DNA of 64,000 nt. Origin: Solimonas terrae. GTDB lineage: Bacteria; Pseudomonadota; Gammaproteobacteria; Nevskiales; Nevskiaceae. The notes below the pieces were generated by a model that ran no database searches, was not told where the DNA came from, and was given only the letters and a program-made list of their open reading frames with translations. The position numbers were made by a program, and so were the translations under genes. Positions 22,305-31,343 of the stretch are shown here, piece by piece; the stretch's first letter is position 1, and every line of letters begins with the position of its first letter. The stretch is taken from assembly GCF_011067135.1 (NCBI RefSeq), contig NZ_JAAMOW010000001.1, positions 310,001-374,000 on the forward strand, written 5' to 3'.

Positions 22305-25131
22305 CGTGAATCTCGTTCTTGCCGTAACGGGCCGGCGCGAGCTCGGTCAGCGAATTGGCGCTGCGTCGCGTCCAGTCGTTCCAGATGCCCTGATGCACGC
22401 GCGCCAGGTTGACCGCATAGGCCGCAATGGCCTTTTCCTCGAAGGGATCGGCCTGTTCTTCGAGCAGGATCTGGTACTGCTCCAGCGCATCGCCCTGCAG
22501 CTTGCCGGGCCGCTCGGAATCCAGCAGCGCGCGCCCGAAATCCTGGTAGACGCTGCCGATTTCGTAGGTCGCGGCCGTGGTGATCTCGGCGTCGTTGCTC
22601 TGCGCGGCACGCATCAGGCTGTCGAGCGCCGATTCGACCGCCTGCTTGCGCTTCGGCAGGCTGTGCGCAACCGGCGCCGACAGCGCCAGCAGTCGCGCCG
22701 CCTCGGCATCCTGCTGGCCGATCTCCAGGCTCGCCTGCGCCGCCATCTGCTGCGACAGCGCCGATCGCGCACTGCCGGCCTGTGCATCGGCCGCCACGAT
22801 CGCTTCGAGCCAGTGCCGCGAGGCGGCGGAATCGTGCAGGGTATCGCGCGTCAGATCGGCTAGCCGACGGCGTGCCTGCATGCCGCGATCAAGCGGCTGC
22901 GTGACGGCATCGTCGAGGCAGAATTCGTAGGCGCGTACCGCGGCGGCGGCCAATTGCGCACGATCGTATAGCTGTGCGGCCTGCCAGGCGGCGTCGCGGC
23001 GAATGTCCGGCGACTGATCGTCGCGCCGCGCGATGCGTGCGTAGACATCGGCGGCGTTGCCCGGCTTGCCGTCCTGTTCGTAGGCATAGGCGAGCTTCTT
23101 GTCGACATCGCCGGCCAGCGCGTCGGCCGGATGGCGCGAGCGGAAATCCTCGAGCGCACGTTCCGCCGCCGGCCAGTCTTTCAGGGCCATCAGCGCGGCC
23201 GTTGCGTCGTAGTCGGCCTTGCTGCGAATCGTCGCGTCCGGAACCAGCGCGCCGACGCGCTGGAAGGTCTGCGCCGCGCCGCGCAGATCGCCGGCATCAC
23301 GCGCCTTCTCGCCCTGACGATAGATCGACACGGCGAGATGCTCGCTGGCCTGGGTGCGCGCTGCCGGCTCCGGTGATTGCCGCAGCAAGGCGACGTATGC
23401 CGTCTCGGCACCGGCGTAGTCCTCCTGCGCGTAATGCGCGTCGGCGACCACGGTCAGCAATTCGAGGCGCTGACCGGGTGTGATGTCGTTGTCGTGATCG
23501 AGCGCATCCTGTGCCAGCGCCATCGCCTGCGCGTCCTGATGCAGTTCGTAGAGATCGCCGGCGGCGCGCGTCTGCACCGCCGTGCGCTGCGCGTGATGCG
23601 GAAACTGCGCGGCCAGTCGCTGGCTGGCAGCCACTGATTGCTGCAACGCCGCCGGGCGCGCCGGGGCCGCGACTTCCTGCGCAAGCCGCTGATAGGCCTG
23701 CACGGCGGCGTAGGCGGCTTCCGCTGCCTGCGGGCTCGGCCTGTCATAAGCGACGTGCAGATAGGCCTCGGCCGCGTCCGCGGTCCGTCCGCCGTCGTAC
23801 AGCGCATCGGCGTAGTGCATGGCAGTGACCGGCGACGGCGCGTCGGCGGGATCGAGCGCGAGCCGCTGCCGATACCAGTCGGCGGCGGCGAGGAAGCCGG
23901 CCGTGCGCGCCGGATCGCCAACCGCCGCCTGCTGCGCGCGCGACTGCTCGACGCGACCGAGCAGATCGAGATGATCGCGCAGATGCGCAACGACCGTCGC
24001 CGGCGGCGCGACGCTGCCCCAGTACGGCGTGCCGGGGCTGTAGCGCTGCACGTAGCGCCGCGTCGCCGCCATCGCCGGCTCGTCGAAGCCGCCGGCATCG
24101 AGCGCGGCGATTGCCGCCTGCTGGAAATCCGGATCGTGCGGGTCCTGCGGATGACGGTCGATGAAGGATTCGTAGACCTGCGCCGAATCGGTATAGCGAC
24201 GCTGTTCCAGCAGCGCCTCGCCCAGCGCGCGGTACAGCAGCGTCGAGAAGCGCGGCTCGCCCTGCGCTTCGAAATAGCGGTTCATCGCCGGCCCGCCGCC
24301 GAGCTCGGCGAACGACAGCCCGGTGACGCGCAACGCATCGCCCGCGAATTCCGCGGAACGGCGATTGACCGACGTCAGCGCCAGTTGCGGATCGTCGGCC
24401 GTGGCGCCGGGCGGCAAATCGGCATCGAGAATGGCAATGAACACCTTGGCGGCATCCGCGTATTGCGCCTGCAGGTACAGCGTCCAGCCCAGCTTGTACT
24501 GCGCCGGCGCGAAGTACGGACCGTCCTTGCCCTGGGCAAGCACTGCTTCGTACAGCGGCTCGGCCTCGGCGTAGCGGCTGCGCGCATACAGAAGCTCGGC
24601 GGCGCGGAAGCGTGCGTCGCCGACCAGCGTCGAATCCGGATAGCGCTGACCGAGTTCGCGCAGGCTGGCGATCGCGGCGTCGTTGTCGCCGAGCAGCTGC
24701 TGGGCGCGCGCCAGCTGGTAGACCGCCAGATCGTTGGCCGGATCATCCGCCTGCTCGCGCAGCAGGCGCTGATAGATCGCGACGGCTTCGCGCAGCGCCG
24801 CGGTATCGGGGCCACCGGCATCGGCGTCGCGATCGGCGAGCTTGATGCGCAGATACGCGGCGCGACGCATCGCTTCGGCGCGAATCTGCGGGTCGGCGGC
24901 GTCGAGCGCGATGACCTGATCGTAGTGACGGATCGCGCGCTGCAGATCCGGCGTCACCGGCGGCGATATTTCGACGCGCAGGATGTCCGGCGTCTTGACG
25001 ATCAGATAGCCGTTCTTCTGCATGCCGTTGTTGCGGGTCACCGAGCCAACGGTCGGCACATCATCGGCATGCGCCAACGGCAGCGCCATCGACAACGCGA
25101 GCAGCAAGGCGACGGCAAAACGGCGATTCAT
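22279..25131 (-). CDS. Large exported TPR-repeat protein (950 aa)
   Basis: A signal peptide (VALLLALSMALPLAHA) is followed by many TPR-like units over almost the whole length (for example VIALDAADPQIRAEAMRRAAYLR, RSRYAEAEPLYEAVLAQGKDG). Such proteins act as protein-interaction scaffolds in the periplasm. It overlaps the upstream gene by 4 nt (ATGA) and the downstream lipoprotein gene by 26 nt. No enzymatic domain was seen. Confidence 0.82.
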   Translation of the reverse strand: MNRRFAVALLLALSMALPLAHADDVPTVGSVTRNNGMQKNGYLIVKTPDILRVEISPPVTPDLQRAIRHYDQVIALDAADPQIRAEAMRRAAYLRIKLADRDADAGGPDTAALREAVAIYQRLLREQADDPANDLAVYQLARAQQLLGDNDAAIASLRELGQRYPDSTLVGDARFRAAELLYARSRYAEAEPLYEAVLAQGKDGPYFAPAQYKLGWTLYLQAQYADAAKVFIAILDADLPPGATADDPQLALTSVNRRSAEFAGDALRVTGLSFAELGGGPAMNRYFEAQGEPRFSTLLYRALGEALLEQRRYTDSAQVYESFIDRHPQDPHDPDFQQAAIAALDAGGFDEPAMAATRRYVQRYSPGTPYWGSVAPPATVVAHLRDHLDLLGRVEQSRAQQAAVGDPARTAGFLAAADWYRQRLALDPADAPSPVTAMHYADALYDGGRTADAAEAYLHVAYDRPSPQAAEAAYAAVQAYQRLAQEVAAPARPAALQQSVAASQRLAAQFPHHAQRTAVQTRAAGDLYELHQDAQAMALAQDALDHDNDITPGQRLELLTVVADAHYAQEDYAGAETAYVALLRQSPEPAARTQASEHLAVSIYRQGEKARDAGDLRGAAQTFQRVGALVPDATIRSKADYDATAALMALKDWPAAERALEDFRSRHPADALAGDVDKKLAYAYEQDGKPGNAADVYARIARRDDQSPDIRRDAAWQAAQLYDRAQLAAAAVRAYEFCLDDAVTQPLDRGMQARRRLADLTRDTLHDSAASRHWLEAIVAADAQAGSARSALSQQMAAQASLEIGQQDAEAARLLALSAPVAHSLPKRKQAVESALDSLMRAAQSNDAEITTAATYEIGSVYQDFGRALLDSERPGKLQGDALEQYQILLEEQADPFEEKAIAAYAVNLARVHQGIWNDWTRRSANSLTELAPARYGKNEIHDDHYESLQ

Positions 25132-26825
25132 GGCGCGGACACTCCATGCGGCACACGGTCGTCGATCCGGGCCAGCGCAAATTCGGCTTCGGCCAGATAG
25201 CGGCTGGCGTCGCGGTCGCGCGCCTGCAGGCTGGCGTCGAGTGCCTGACGCGCGTCGGCGGCGACGGTGCCACGCGCAAGCGCGATGCGCGCACGCAGGG
25301 CATCGATCGCCGTCAGCAGCGACTCATCGTGATCGGCCAGGTGCGCGCGATCGGCGGCCAGCGCACGATCGATTGCCTGCAGTTGCCGGTAGTCGTGCAG
25401 CGGTGCCGCGACCTGCGGATCTTCGATCAGCACGCGCAGCGGCACCGCCGCACTGTCGCCATGCCGCTCGACCAGCAGGCGCGGCCAGCCGCTGCCGGTA
25501 TCGGCGTCGCGGGCATCGAGTTCGGCCAGCATGCGTCCATCGTCGACTTCCTGGCGCGCGGCTGCCAGCGTCTGACGCGCGCCATGCAGGCGATCGACCG
25601 CGCGCTGGTAGTAGTCCTGCGCCTGCGCGTGGGCACCGAGATGATCGAGGGCATACGGAATCACCAGCATGCCCTCCTCGACCGCCGGATCGAGCGGGTC
25701 GCGGCCGATCAGTTCCGACCACGGCACCAGGGCGCGACGCAGATCGTCCGCGCGCTTGCCGTCGACGACCGCCTGCAGATAACGAAACGGCGTCTGCCGC
25801 CGCGTGACGGCCATTGCATCGGCCGACGCCGGGCGCAGCGAGACCGGGATCGGCGCAGCCTTGTCGGCCTGCGGCAGGAGACAGGACCAGCCGAGTCCGA
25901 GCATCGCCGCGCTCGAATACGGGCCGGGGCTGCGCACCTGTCTGAAACGGTCGGCGGCGAGATCGACCTGGCCGTCCTGCAGGGCGCGATAGCCCAGCGT
26001 CAGATTGCTCAGGTCGCGCACTGCCAGACCTTGCGCATCCGCAGCGCTGGCGTCGGCCAGTTGCTGCAGGGCGCTGTCCTGCGCTGCATCGACCTTGGCA
26101 ACCGCGGCGTTGTAGTGCGACAGCACCGGCGCTGTCTCGCCGCTCTCCGCCAGACCCAGGGCCGCGCGCGCGGCCTGCACCCGCACGGGATCGCTGCGAT
26201 TCGACGCCGAAAACAGCACCAGCGCTTCGAACGGCCGGCCGCCGGCCAGCAGCACCTCGGCTTCGTTCGGCAAGGGATCACTGCCGCCTGCCTGCAGGTC
26301 CATGGAGGCGCTGCTGACGAGACTGCCGGACTGCGCGGTGAGCACCAGCACGGCAGTCGCGGCGGCAGTGTTGAACGACCGATCGAGCTGTGCCGTCACC
26401 AGCGTCGCGTGCGGCTTGCCGGTATCGGCGCGCGCGCGAAACTCGGCGCGCAGGCGGTGAGCGCCCGCAGCCTCGGGCGGCAAGCTGCTCAGATACTTGA
26501 ATCCGCCGCCATTGAGCGCGTGCGCTTCGTCTTCGCTGAATTGATACGTGATCGGCGCGTCGTCGTCGATCTGCACGCTGATGTCGCGCAACACGGCGTC
26601 ATGCAGCGCCGAGCCCAGGACGAGCGTGGTGCCGCGGTCGGGGTTGGCCTGCCGCACCCGCAGCGACAGGTCCAGTGCCGAAGCGCTCAACTCGGCAAGC
26701 GAGGCGGTTTGCGCCCATGCCGATGACGTCAGCAGACATCCGGCCAGCAGCAGAACGCGCGTGGCGGCGTTCCGAACCGGCGTGCGCTGCCGCTCAGGGG
26801 CTGGAGCTGACGGCAATGCGTTCAT
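25128..26825 (-). CDS. Exported TPR-containing protein with N-terminal beta-rich region
   Basis: 565 residues from ATG 26825 (a TTG at 26846 would extend it by seven). A signal sequence (TRVLLLAGCLLTSSAWAQ) is preceded by a basic stretch. Residues ~45-160 look beta-rich (RGTTLVLGSALHDAVLRDI) and the remainder is helical with TPR-like repeats. It overlaps the small membrane protein gene upstream by 32 nt and couples to the 950-residue TPR gene downstream. The specific role is unknown. Confidence 0.75.
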   Translation of the reverse strand: MNALPSAPAPERQRTPVRNAATRVLLLAGCLLTSSAWAQTASLAELSASALDLSLRVRQANPDRGTTLVLGSALHDAVLRDISVQIDDDAPITYQFSEDEAHALNGGGFKYLSSLPPEAAGAHRLRAEFRARADTGKPHATLVTAQLDRSFNTAAATAVLVLTAQSGSLVSSASMDLQAGGSDPLPNEAEVLLAGGRPFEALVLFSASNRSDPVRVQAARAALGLAESGETAPVLSHYNAAVAKVDAAQDSALQQLADASAADAQGLAVRDLSNLTLGYRALQDGQVDLAADRFRQVRSPGPYSSAAMLGLGWSCLLPQADKAAPIPVSLRPASADAMAVTRRQTPFRYLQAVVDGKRADDLRRALVPWSELIGRDPLDPAVEEGMLVIPYALDHLGAHAQAQDYYQRAVDRLHGARQTLAAARQEVDDGRMLAELDARDADTGSGWPRLLVERHGDSAAVPLRVLIEDPQVAAPLHDYRQLQAIDRALAADRAHLADHDESLLTAIDALRARIALARGTVAADARQALDASLQARDRDASRYLAEAEFALARIDDRVPHGVSAP

Positions 26826-26970
26826 GGTCCCCGGTACGACGCGCAAGCGTGCGAACGCGCACGGCGTCGCTCAGCGTAGAAAGAAAAAAAAGGAGGATGA
26901 ATGCAGCGGCACAGATCGCGATGATCTGCATGGCCGGATCGACGAAGGCGAAAAGCACGGGATCAGACAT
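26794..26970 (-). CDS. Small single-span membrane protein
   Basis: 58 residues from ATG 26970, which has an AGGAG ribosome site 8 nt away. One strong membrane segment (AMQIIAICAAAFILLFFLST) is followed by a basic cytoplasmic-type tail. It is the first gene of the exported TPR operon and overlaps the next gene, so it may anchor or regulate that complex. No family is recognised. Confidence 0.65.
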   Translation of the reverse strand: MSDPVLFAFVDPAMQIIAICAAAFILLFFLSTLSDAVRVRTLARRTGDHERIAVSSSP

Positions 26971-27104
26971 GGCGACGACTCCTGGCAATTAGGCTGGGAC
27001 AGTCGCGGACGTCATTGGCCGCTTTGCAAACCGAATCTTCAGCGATCCGGCCGTTCGCGCTTCATCACGAACGACGATGAAAATTTCGCAAGCGCCGTGC
27101 CAGA

Positions 27105-28328
27105 TTATCCGGTGACGGCGCTGCGCGCGGCCTCGGGATTCCAGCCGCGTGCGGCCAGATACGCCGCCGGATTGGCAGGGTCGAGTTCGGAGCCATCGAT
27201 GAAGCGCGATTCGATCGCGGCGCCGTCGGCCCCCAGTGCCACGACGCCCGCCCCTTCGCGCACCGAATCGACCGCCGGCCGCGGAAAGCCGAGCGCGGCC
27301 GCTGCGTCGCAATAGGCCGAGACATCGCAGACCGAGGCGGTCAGCGACGACAGACTGATCGGACCGTTCCACTGCCGACAACGCAGCATCTGCAAGGCGC
27401 ACCACATCAGTTGCGAGCGACGCGGGAACGCGTGCAGGCCGCTGGCGAAGCGCGGCGGGATGCCGCTGCCCTGCCCGCGCAGCACCGCCTCGATCCAGGA
27501 CTCGGGCACCGCCAGCACCTTCGCGCGGTGCAGCAGCATCGTCAGCTCGGCCGTCACGTCGCGACTGTCGAGTTCGTCGAGCGCGGCCATGACCGCCGAC
27601 AGCAGGGCGCGATGCGTGTTCGGAAACTGCTGGGCCCATTCGCGCGTGACGCCGAGCACCTTGTCGGCACCGCCGTCCCAGATCGCGCTGGTCGGCGTCA
27701 CGACAAAGCCAAGCCCTCCCTTCACGGCGGCCGTATTCCAGGGCTCGCCGACGCAGAAGCCGTCGACCGCACCGGTTTCGAGCAGGCGCACCATCTGCGG
27801 CGGCGGCGCGACCAGGAATTCGATGCTGCCGCTGTCGCTGCCCATGACATCGAGGCCGCCGCGTTCCAGCCACTCGCGCAGCAGGTAGTGATGCATGGAA
27901 AACGGAAACACGTGCGCAAGACGCAGGCGACCGCCGCCACGAACGTACTGGGCGACGGCGGTCGCGCTTTCGGTCGCCGTCATGCCGCTCGTCATGCCGA
28001 GGCGGTCGGCCATGGTCCGCGACAGGGTGATCGCCGAACCGCCGCGCGACAGGCACAGCCCGGTCATCATCGGCACGCCGACATGATCGGCGCCGAGTGT
28101 CGCCGCCACCGGCATCGGCGCCAGACACTGGGCGGCATCGAGCGCGCCATAGGCGAGCCGGTCGCGCAGGCTCGCCCACGACACTTCGCCGACCAGTTCG
28201 ACATCGAGTCCGGCCGCACGGAAGTAGCCGCGATGTGCTGCCCACAACAGCGGCGCCGAATCGAGCAGCGGCATGTAACCGACGGTGAGATGGGCGATCT
28301 CCGGGCGAAACGGCAGTACCAGATTCAT
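27105..28328 (-). CDS. nasS: Nitrate sensor NasS (NrtA-like, no signal peptide)
   Basis: 407 residues related to the substrate-binding proteins of nitrate ABC transporters (GYMPLLDSAPLLWAAHRGYF, DGFCVGEPWNTAAVKGGLGF) but starting directly with the domain and lacking an export signal. That is the NasS type, which binds nitrate in the cytoplasm and sequesters the antiterminator NasT when nitrate is absent. It overlaps nasT as ATGA. It lies 13 kb from the nas operon it presumably controls. Confidence 0.88.
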   Translation of the reverse strand: MNLVLPFRPEIAHLTVGYMPLLDSAPLLWAAHRGYFRAAGLDVELVGEVSWASLRDRLAYGALDAAQCLAPMPVAATLGADHVGVPMMTGLCLSRGGSAITLSRTMADRLGMTSGMTATESATAVAQYVRGGGRLRLAHVFPFSMHHYLLREWLERGGLDVMGSDSGSIEFLVAPPPQMVRLLETGAVDGFCVGEPWNTAAVKGGLGFVVTPTSAIWDGGADKVLGVTREWAQQFPNTHRALLSAVMAALDELDSRDVTAELTMLLHRAKVLAVPESWIEAVLRGQGSGIPPRFASGLHAFPRRSQLMWCALQMLRCRQWNGPISLSSLTASVCDVSAYCDAAAALGFPRPAVDSVREGAGVVALGADGAAIESRFIDGSELDPANPAAYLAARGWNPEAARSAVTG

Positions 28329-29002
28329 GAGCTTTCTCCACCAACATCGGCAGCGCCGGGGTCGAACAGCTCGGCGGCGGCCAGCACCGTGCGCGCGGCC
28401 TCGCCGATCGTGATCCGGCGCGCCATCGCACTGCGGCGGAGCAAGGCGTAGGCCTGGGCTTCGTCGAGCCGACGCACGCGGGCAAGCATCGACTTGGCGC
28501 GTTCGACATCGCGGCGATCGGCGAGCCGGGTGCGCATGTCGTCCAGTTCATTGCGCAGTTTCTGGTGCTCGCGGAAGCGCGCGATCGCGACATCGAGGAT
28601 CGGCTTGATGCGATGCGCCGCCAGGCCGTCGACGATGTACGCGGAGACGCCGGCGCGCACGGCACGCGAGATCGTGTCCGGATCGGAGTCGCGTGCAAAG
28701 AAAATGATCGGCCGCGGTACTTGTTGGGTCACGGCCGCACAGTTATCGAGCACGTCGCGCGCCGGATTGTCCATGTCGACGAGGATCACGTCGGGCCGCA
28801 GGCGGCGTACCGCCGAGAGCAGGTCCTCGTTCGCCGACAGGCGGGCGACGACATCGTGACCGGCGACGCGCAATGCCTGGGTCACGAACGCGGCGCGATC
28901 GGCGTCGTCGTCCACCAGCACCATGCGCAGACTGGCTGCGGGACGTTCGGCAGCCGCATCGCGTCTGCTGCTTGAGTATTCCACTTCGTCCAAGGTCCGC
29001 AT
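28325..29002 (-). CDS. nasT: Response-regulator-like antiterminator NasT (ANTAR)
   Basis: 225 residues from ATG 29002 (GGGGA upstream). Residues ~28-140 are a receiver-like domain (MVLVDDD, DVILVDMDNP); residues ~165-212 are an ANTAR RNA-binding domain (VERAKSMLARVRRLDEAQAYALLRR). NasT binds paired hexaloop hairpins in leaders and prevents termination when NasS has bound nitrate. The two terminators upstream of 15832 and 16712, and the nas leader, are the visible places where it might act. Confidence 0.88.
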   Translation of the reverse strand: MRTLDEVEYSSSRRDAAAERPAASLRMVLVDDDADRAAFVTQALRVAGHDVVARLSANEDLLSAVRRLRPDVILVDMDNPARDVLDNCAAVTQQVPRPIIFFARDSDPDTISRAVRAGVSAYIVDGLAAHRIKPILDVAIARFREHQKLRNELDDMRTRLADRRDVERAKSMLARVRRLDEAQAYALLRRSAMARRITIGEAARTVLAAAELFDPGAADVGGESS

Positions 29003-29216
29003 CCGCCATTCCCCGCTGGTCGTGTCGATGTTCCGAGTACGGTCAGCGTCCAAACCGGAGACGCCGACTGCCTGCGCAGCGGACGTCGTTGCCCTGCGAT
29101 CATGCCGATGAGTCCGCGGGATCTGGGCCGGCCAACCGGCGCGGCAGCACTGCCGCAATCCCGCTGGATATGCACAGCCAGTTTCGTGCCACTTCGGGCG
29201 GGCACCCGGCAGCTAG

Positions 29217-29481
29217 GGCCTGTTAACGCTATGGACGATCGCTGCGTTGCTGCCAGCAATCACGCCAGGCAAGGCAGGAGCCGCAGGGCTTGGTGGCGCC
29301 AAGCGCAAGGCTCGTAACGCCGCATGGCGCGATTGCTGGCGCAACCCGAATGGGGCGGGGCCGTTTTGGCGCAGGGCGGCGTTGCCAGCCGCTTGCCTGG
29401 CGCCACCAGGCGGCGCGGCTGGCGCCTTGCCCTGCGCCAAAACGACCTCCGCCGCAGCGATTGCCATAGCGTCAACAGGCC
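29217..29481. mobile_element. 265-bp MITE-like element between CTAG sites
   Basis: The ends are long imperfect inverted repeats: GGCCTGTTAACGCTATGG on the left and, reversed, GGCCTGTTGACGCTATGG on the right, with similarity continuing ~30 bp inward. Both ends abut CTAG. It encodes no transposase; short frames inside are alanine/proline-rich chance frames. It lies between nasT and the IS481 element. Confidence 0.7.
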
Positions 29482-29486
29482 CTAGG

Positions 29487-30505
29487 TGTAAAGGTTCGAT
29501 AGGTTGTTCATCCGGCTGTGGAGATGGGAATCTGAGGTTGTCGAGACTTCAGATCATCGGCAGGGAGCCGGATGAACAGTCATGAGAATGCCCGACTGAC
29601 GGCCAGAGGACGAGCGCGGCTGGTCGCTCGCATGGGTGAGATCGGCGTGAATGCGGCGGCCGCGGAGAGCGGAGTGTCGGTGCGCACGGCGTACAAGTGG
29701 CGTGCCCGATTCGAGCAGGAAGGTGACGCCGGGCTGGGCGATCGCTCCAGCCGGCCGCATCGGGTCCGCAGTGCCCTGTCGGCGGCGCAGCAGGATCGGG
29801 TCCTGGCGCTACGCCAGGATCGCCGGCCGATCCGCGAGATTGCCGAAGCACTGGGGTGTCCCTACGCGACGGTGCGTCGGTGCATCGTCCGGCACGGCTT
29901 GAGCCGCTTGCCGTCCGTCGAGGTCCGGCCACCGGTAGTGCGCTACGAGCATGAGCGGCCCGGGGAGATGCTGCACCTGGACACCAAGAAGCTCGGCCGG
30001 ATCGAGAAGCTCGGACACCGTGTCACCGGCAATCCGCGGGACCACACGCGTGGCGCCGGCTGGGAAGTCCTGCATCTGGCCGTAGACGATCACAGCCGTC
30101 TGGCCTATACCGAAGTCCTCGCCGACGAGCGCAAAGACACCACGACGGGCTTTCTGAAGCGTGCCCTGGCCTGGTTCGCCGAGCACAGCGTCACGACGCG
30201 CCGCATCATGACCGACAACGGCATGGCCTATCGCTCCCAACCCTTCGCGGACGCCCTGCGGCAGCAAGGCATCCGCCACATCTTCACCAAGCCCTACACC
30301 CCGAGAACCAACGGCAAGGCCGAGCGCTTTGTGCAGACTGCGCTACGCGAATGGGCTTACGCCTACGCCTACCGCCACTCCAGCGAGCGAACCGAGCATC
30401 TCGCACGCTGGCAGCACCACTACAATCACCACCGACGACACTCAGCGCTCGGCTATCAACCGCCCATCAGCCGCATCCCGCTGAATAACGTATCGAACCT
30501 CAACA
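29487..30505 (+). mobile_element. IS481-family insertion sequence
   Basis: The ends are TGTAAAGGTTCGATAGGTT and, reversed, TGTTGAGGTTCGATACGTT, with the TGT...ACA termini usual for IS481 elements. It is flanked by the 6-bp direct repeat CCTAGG (29481-29486 and 30506-30511), fitting the NCTAGN target preference described for IS481. It has one intact transposase gene and therefore looks recent. Confidence 0.9.
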
Positions 30506-30510
30506 CCTAG
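29572..30510 (+). CDS. IS481-family DDE transposase
   Basis: 312 residues with an N-terminal helix-turn-helix (NAAAAESGVSVRTAYKW) and an rve-type catalytic core. The DDE residues are visible in LHLDTKKLG, RIMTDNGMAY and GKAERFVQ. The stop codon TAG (30508-30510) is not in the element: it is made by the duplicated CTAG target next to the right end, so termination depends on the insertion site. Confidence 0.95.
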   Translation: MNSHENARLTARGRARLVARMGEIGVNAAAAESGVSVRTAYKWRARFEQEGDAGLGDRSSRPHRVRSALSAAQQDRVLALRQDRRPIREIAEALGCPYATVRRCIVRHGLSRLPSVEVRPPVVRYEHERPGEMLHLDTKKLGRIEKLGHRVTGNPRDHTRGAGWEVLHLAVDDHSRLAYTEVLADERKDTTTGFLKRALAWFAEHSVTTRRIMTDNGMAYRSQPFADALRQQGIRHIFTKPYTPRTNGKAERFVQTALREWAYAYAYRHSSERTEHLARWQHHYNHHRRHSALGYQPPISRIPLNNVSNLNT

Positions 30511-30523
30511 GCCGAATCGACAT

Positions 30524-30928
30524 TCAATTGATCCAGAGAGGAATGGCGGCGAGGTAAAGGAAGGCAAGGAAGTGTTGGGGTTTGCGATCGAAACGCGTGG
30601 CGATGCGGCGGAACTGTTTGAGTCTGGCAAAGCATCGTTCGATCCGATTACGGAGCCGATAGCGCACCTTGTCGTAGGTTCGCGGCTGCTGGCAGCTGCG
30701 CGGCGGGATCACCGCTTTGCAGCCCTGACGCTGAATCAGATCGACCAGTTCCCGGCTGTCGTAGCCCTTGTCGGCCAGCACGTACTTGGCCTTCAGGTTC
30801 GCCAGCAGCGCCGGCGCTTGCGTGATGTCGTTGCGATGCCCGCCGGTCAGCAGAAAGCGAATCGGACGACCGTGACCATCGACCGCCAGATGAATCTTGG
30901 TGCTCAGACCGCCTCGGGATCGCCCCAA
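30524..30928 (-). CDS. IS5-family transposase, frame B
   Basis: 134 residues with the rest of the DDE core (LADKGYDSRELV, NRIERCFARLKQFRRIATR). It overlaps frame A by 25 nt and is probably expressed mainly as the frameshifted fusion rather than from its own TTG. Confidence 0.85.
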   Translation of the reverse strand: MGRSRGGLSTKIHLAVDGHGRPIRFLLTGGHRNDITQAPALLANLKAKYVLADKGYDSRELVDLIQRQGCKAVIPPRSCQQPRTYDKVRYRLRNRIERCFARLKQFRRIATRFDRKPQHFLAFLYLAAIPLWIN

Positions 30929-31302
30929 AGCCGCGTCCGGCGCCCCCCTTTTCCGGTCGCCGCCTGTGCGTGCGCCCGGACGATGCTGCTGTCGATCATC
31001 AGGTACTCATTGTCCCGGTCCCGGATCAAGGTCTGAAAGACGCGCTCCCAGACGCCGTTGGCGGCCCAGCGGGTAAAGCGCTTGTGCACGCTTTTGTAGG
31101 CACCGTAACGCGGCGGCAAATCACTCCAGCGTGCACCAGAGCGCAACACCCAGAGCACCGCATTGACGAAGGTCCGGTTATCCGCCGCCGTGCGCCCCGG
31201 ATCACTGGCCTTGCCTGGAAGCAAGTCCTCGATCCGCGCCCATTGCGTATGGCTCAGCTCGTAGCGGCTTGGCCGCAGTGAACACTTCTTTTCGTTCGAC
31301 AT
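30904..31302 (-). CDS. IS5-family transposase, frame A
   Basis: 132 residues holding the N-terminal DUF4096-like region (RYELSHTQWARIEDLLPG) and the first catalytic Asp (YLMIDSSIVRAH). It ends at RTRLWGDPEAV. A -1 shift at the CTTTGGGG run near 30920 would continue into frame B as LWGRSRGGLSTK, the conserved family sequence. The full protein is thus made by programmed frameshifting. Confidence 0.88.
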   Translation of the reverse strand: MSNEKKCSLRPSRYELSHTQWARIEDLLPGKASDPGRTAADNRTFVNAVLWVLRSGARWSDLPPRYGAYKSVHKRFTRWAANGVWERVFQTLIRDRDNEYLMIDSSIVRAHAQAATGKGGRRTRLWGDPEAV

Positions 31303-31343
31303 CCAGCAAGATTAAAAGCTGAATGTCGATTCGGCCTAGGGCA

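Larger units (their letters stand above)
30511..31335 (-). mobile_element. IS5-family (IS427-type) insertion sequence
   Basis: 825 bp with inverted ends GCCGAATCGACATTCA, bounded by CTAG at 30507-30510 and 31336-31339. The transposase is split in two overlapping frames, as in IS427-type elements. It abuts the IS481 element directly, sharing one CTAG, and ends 4 nt before the pspF stop codon. Confidence 0.9.
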
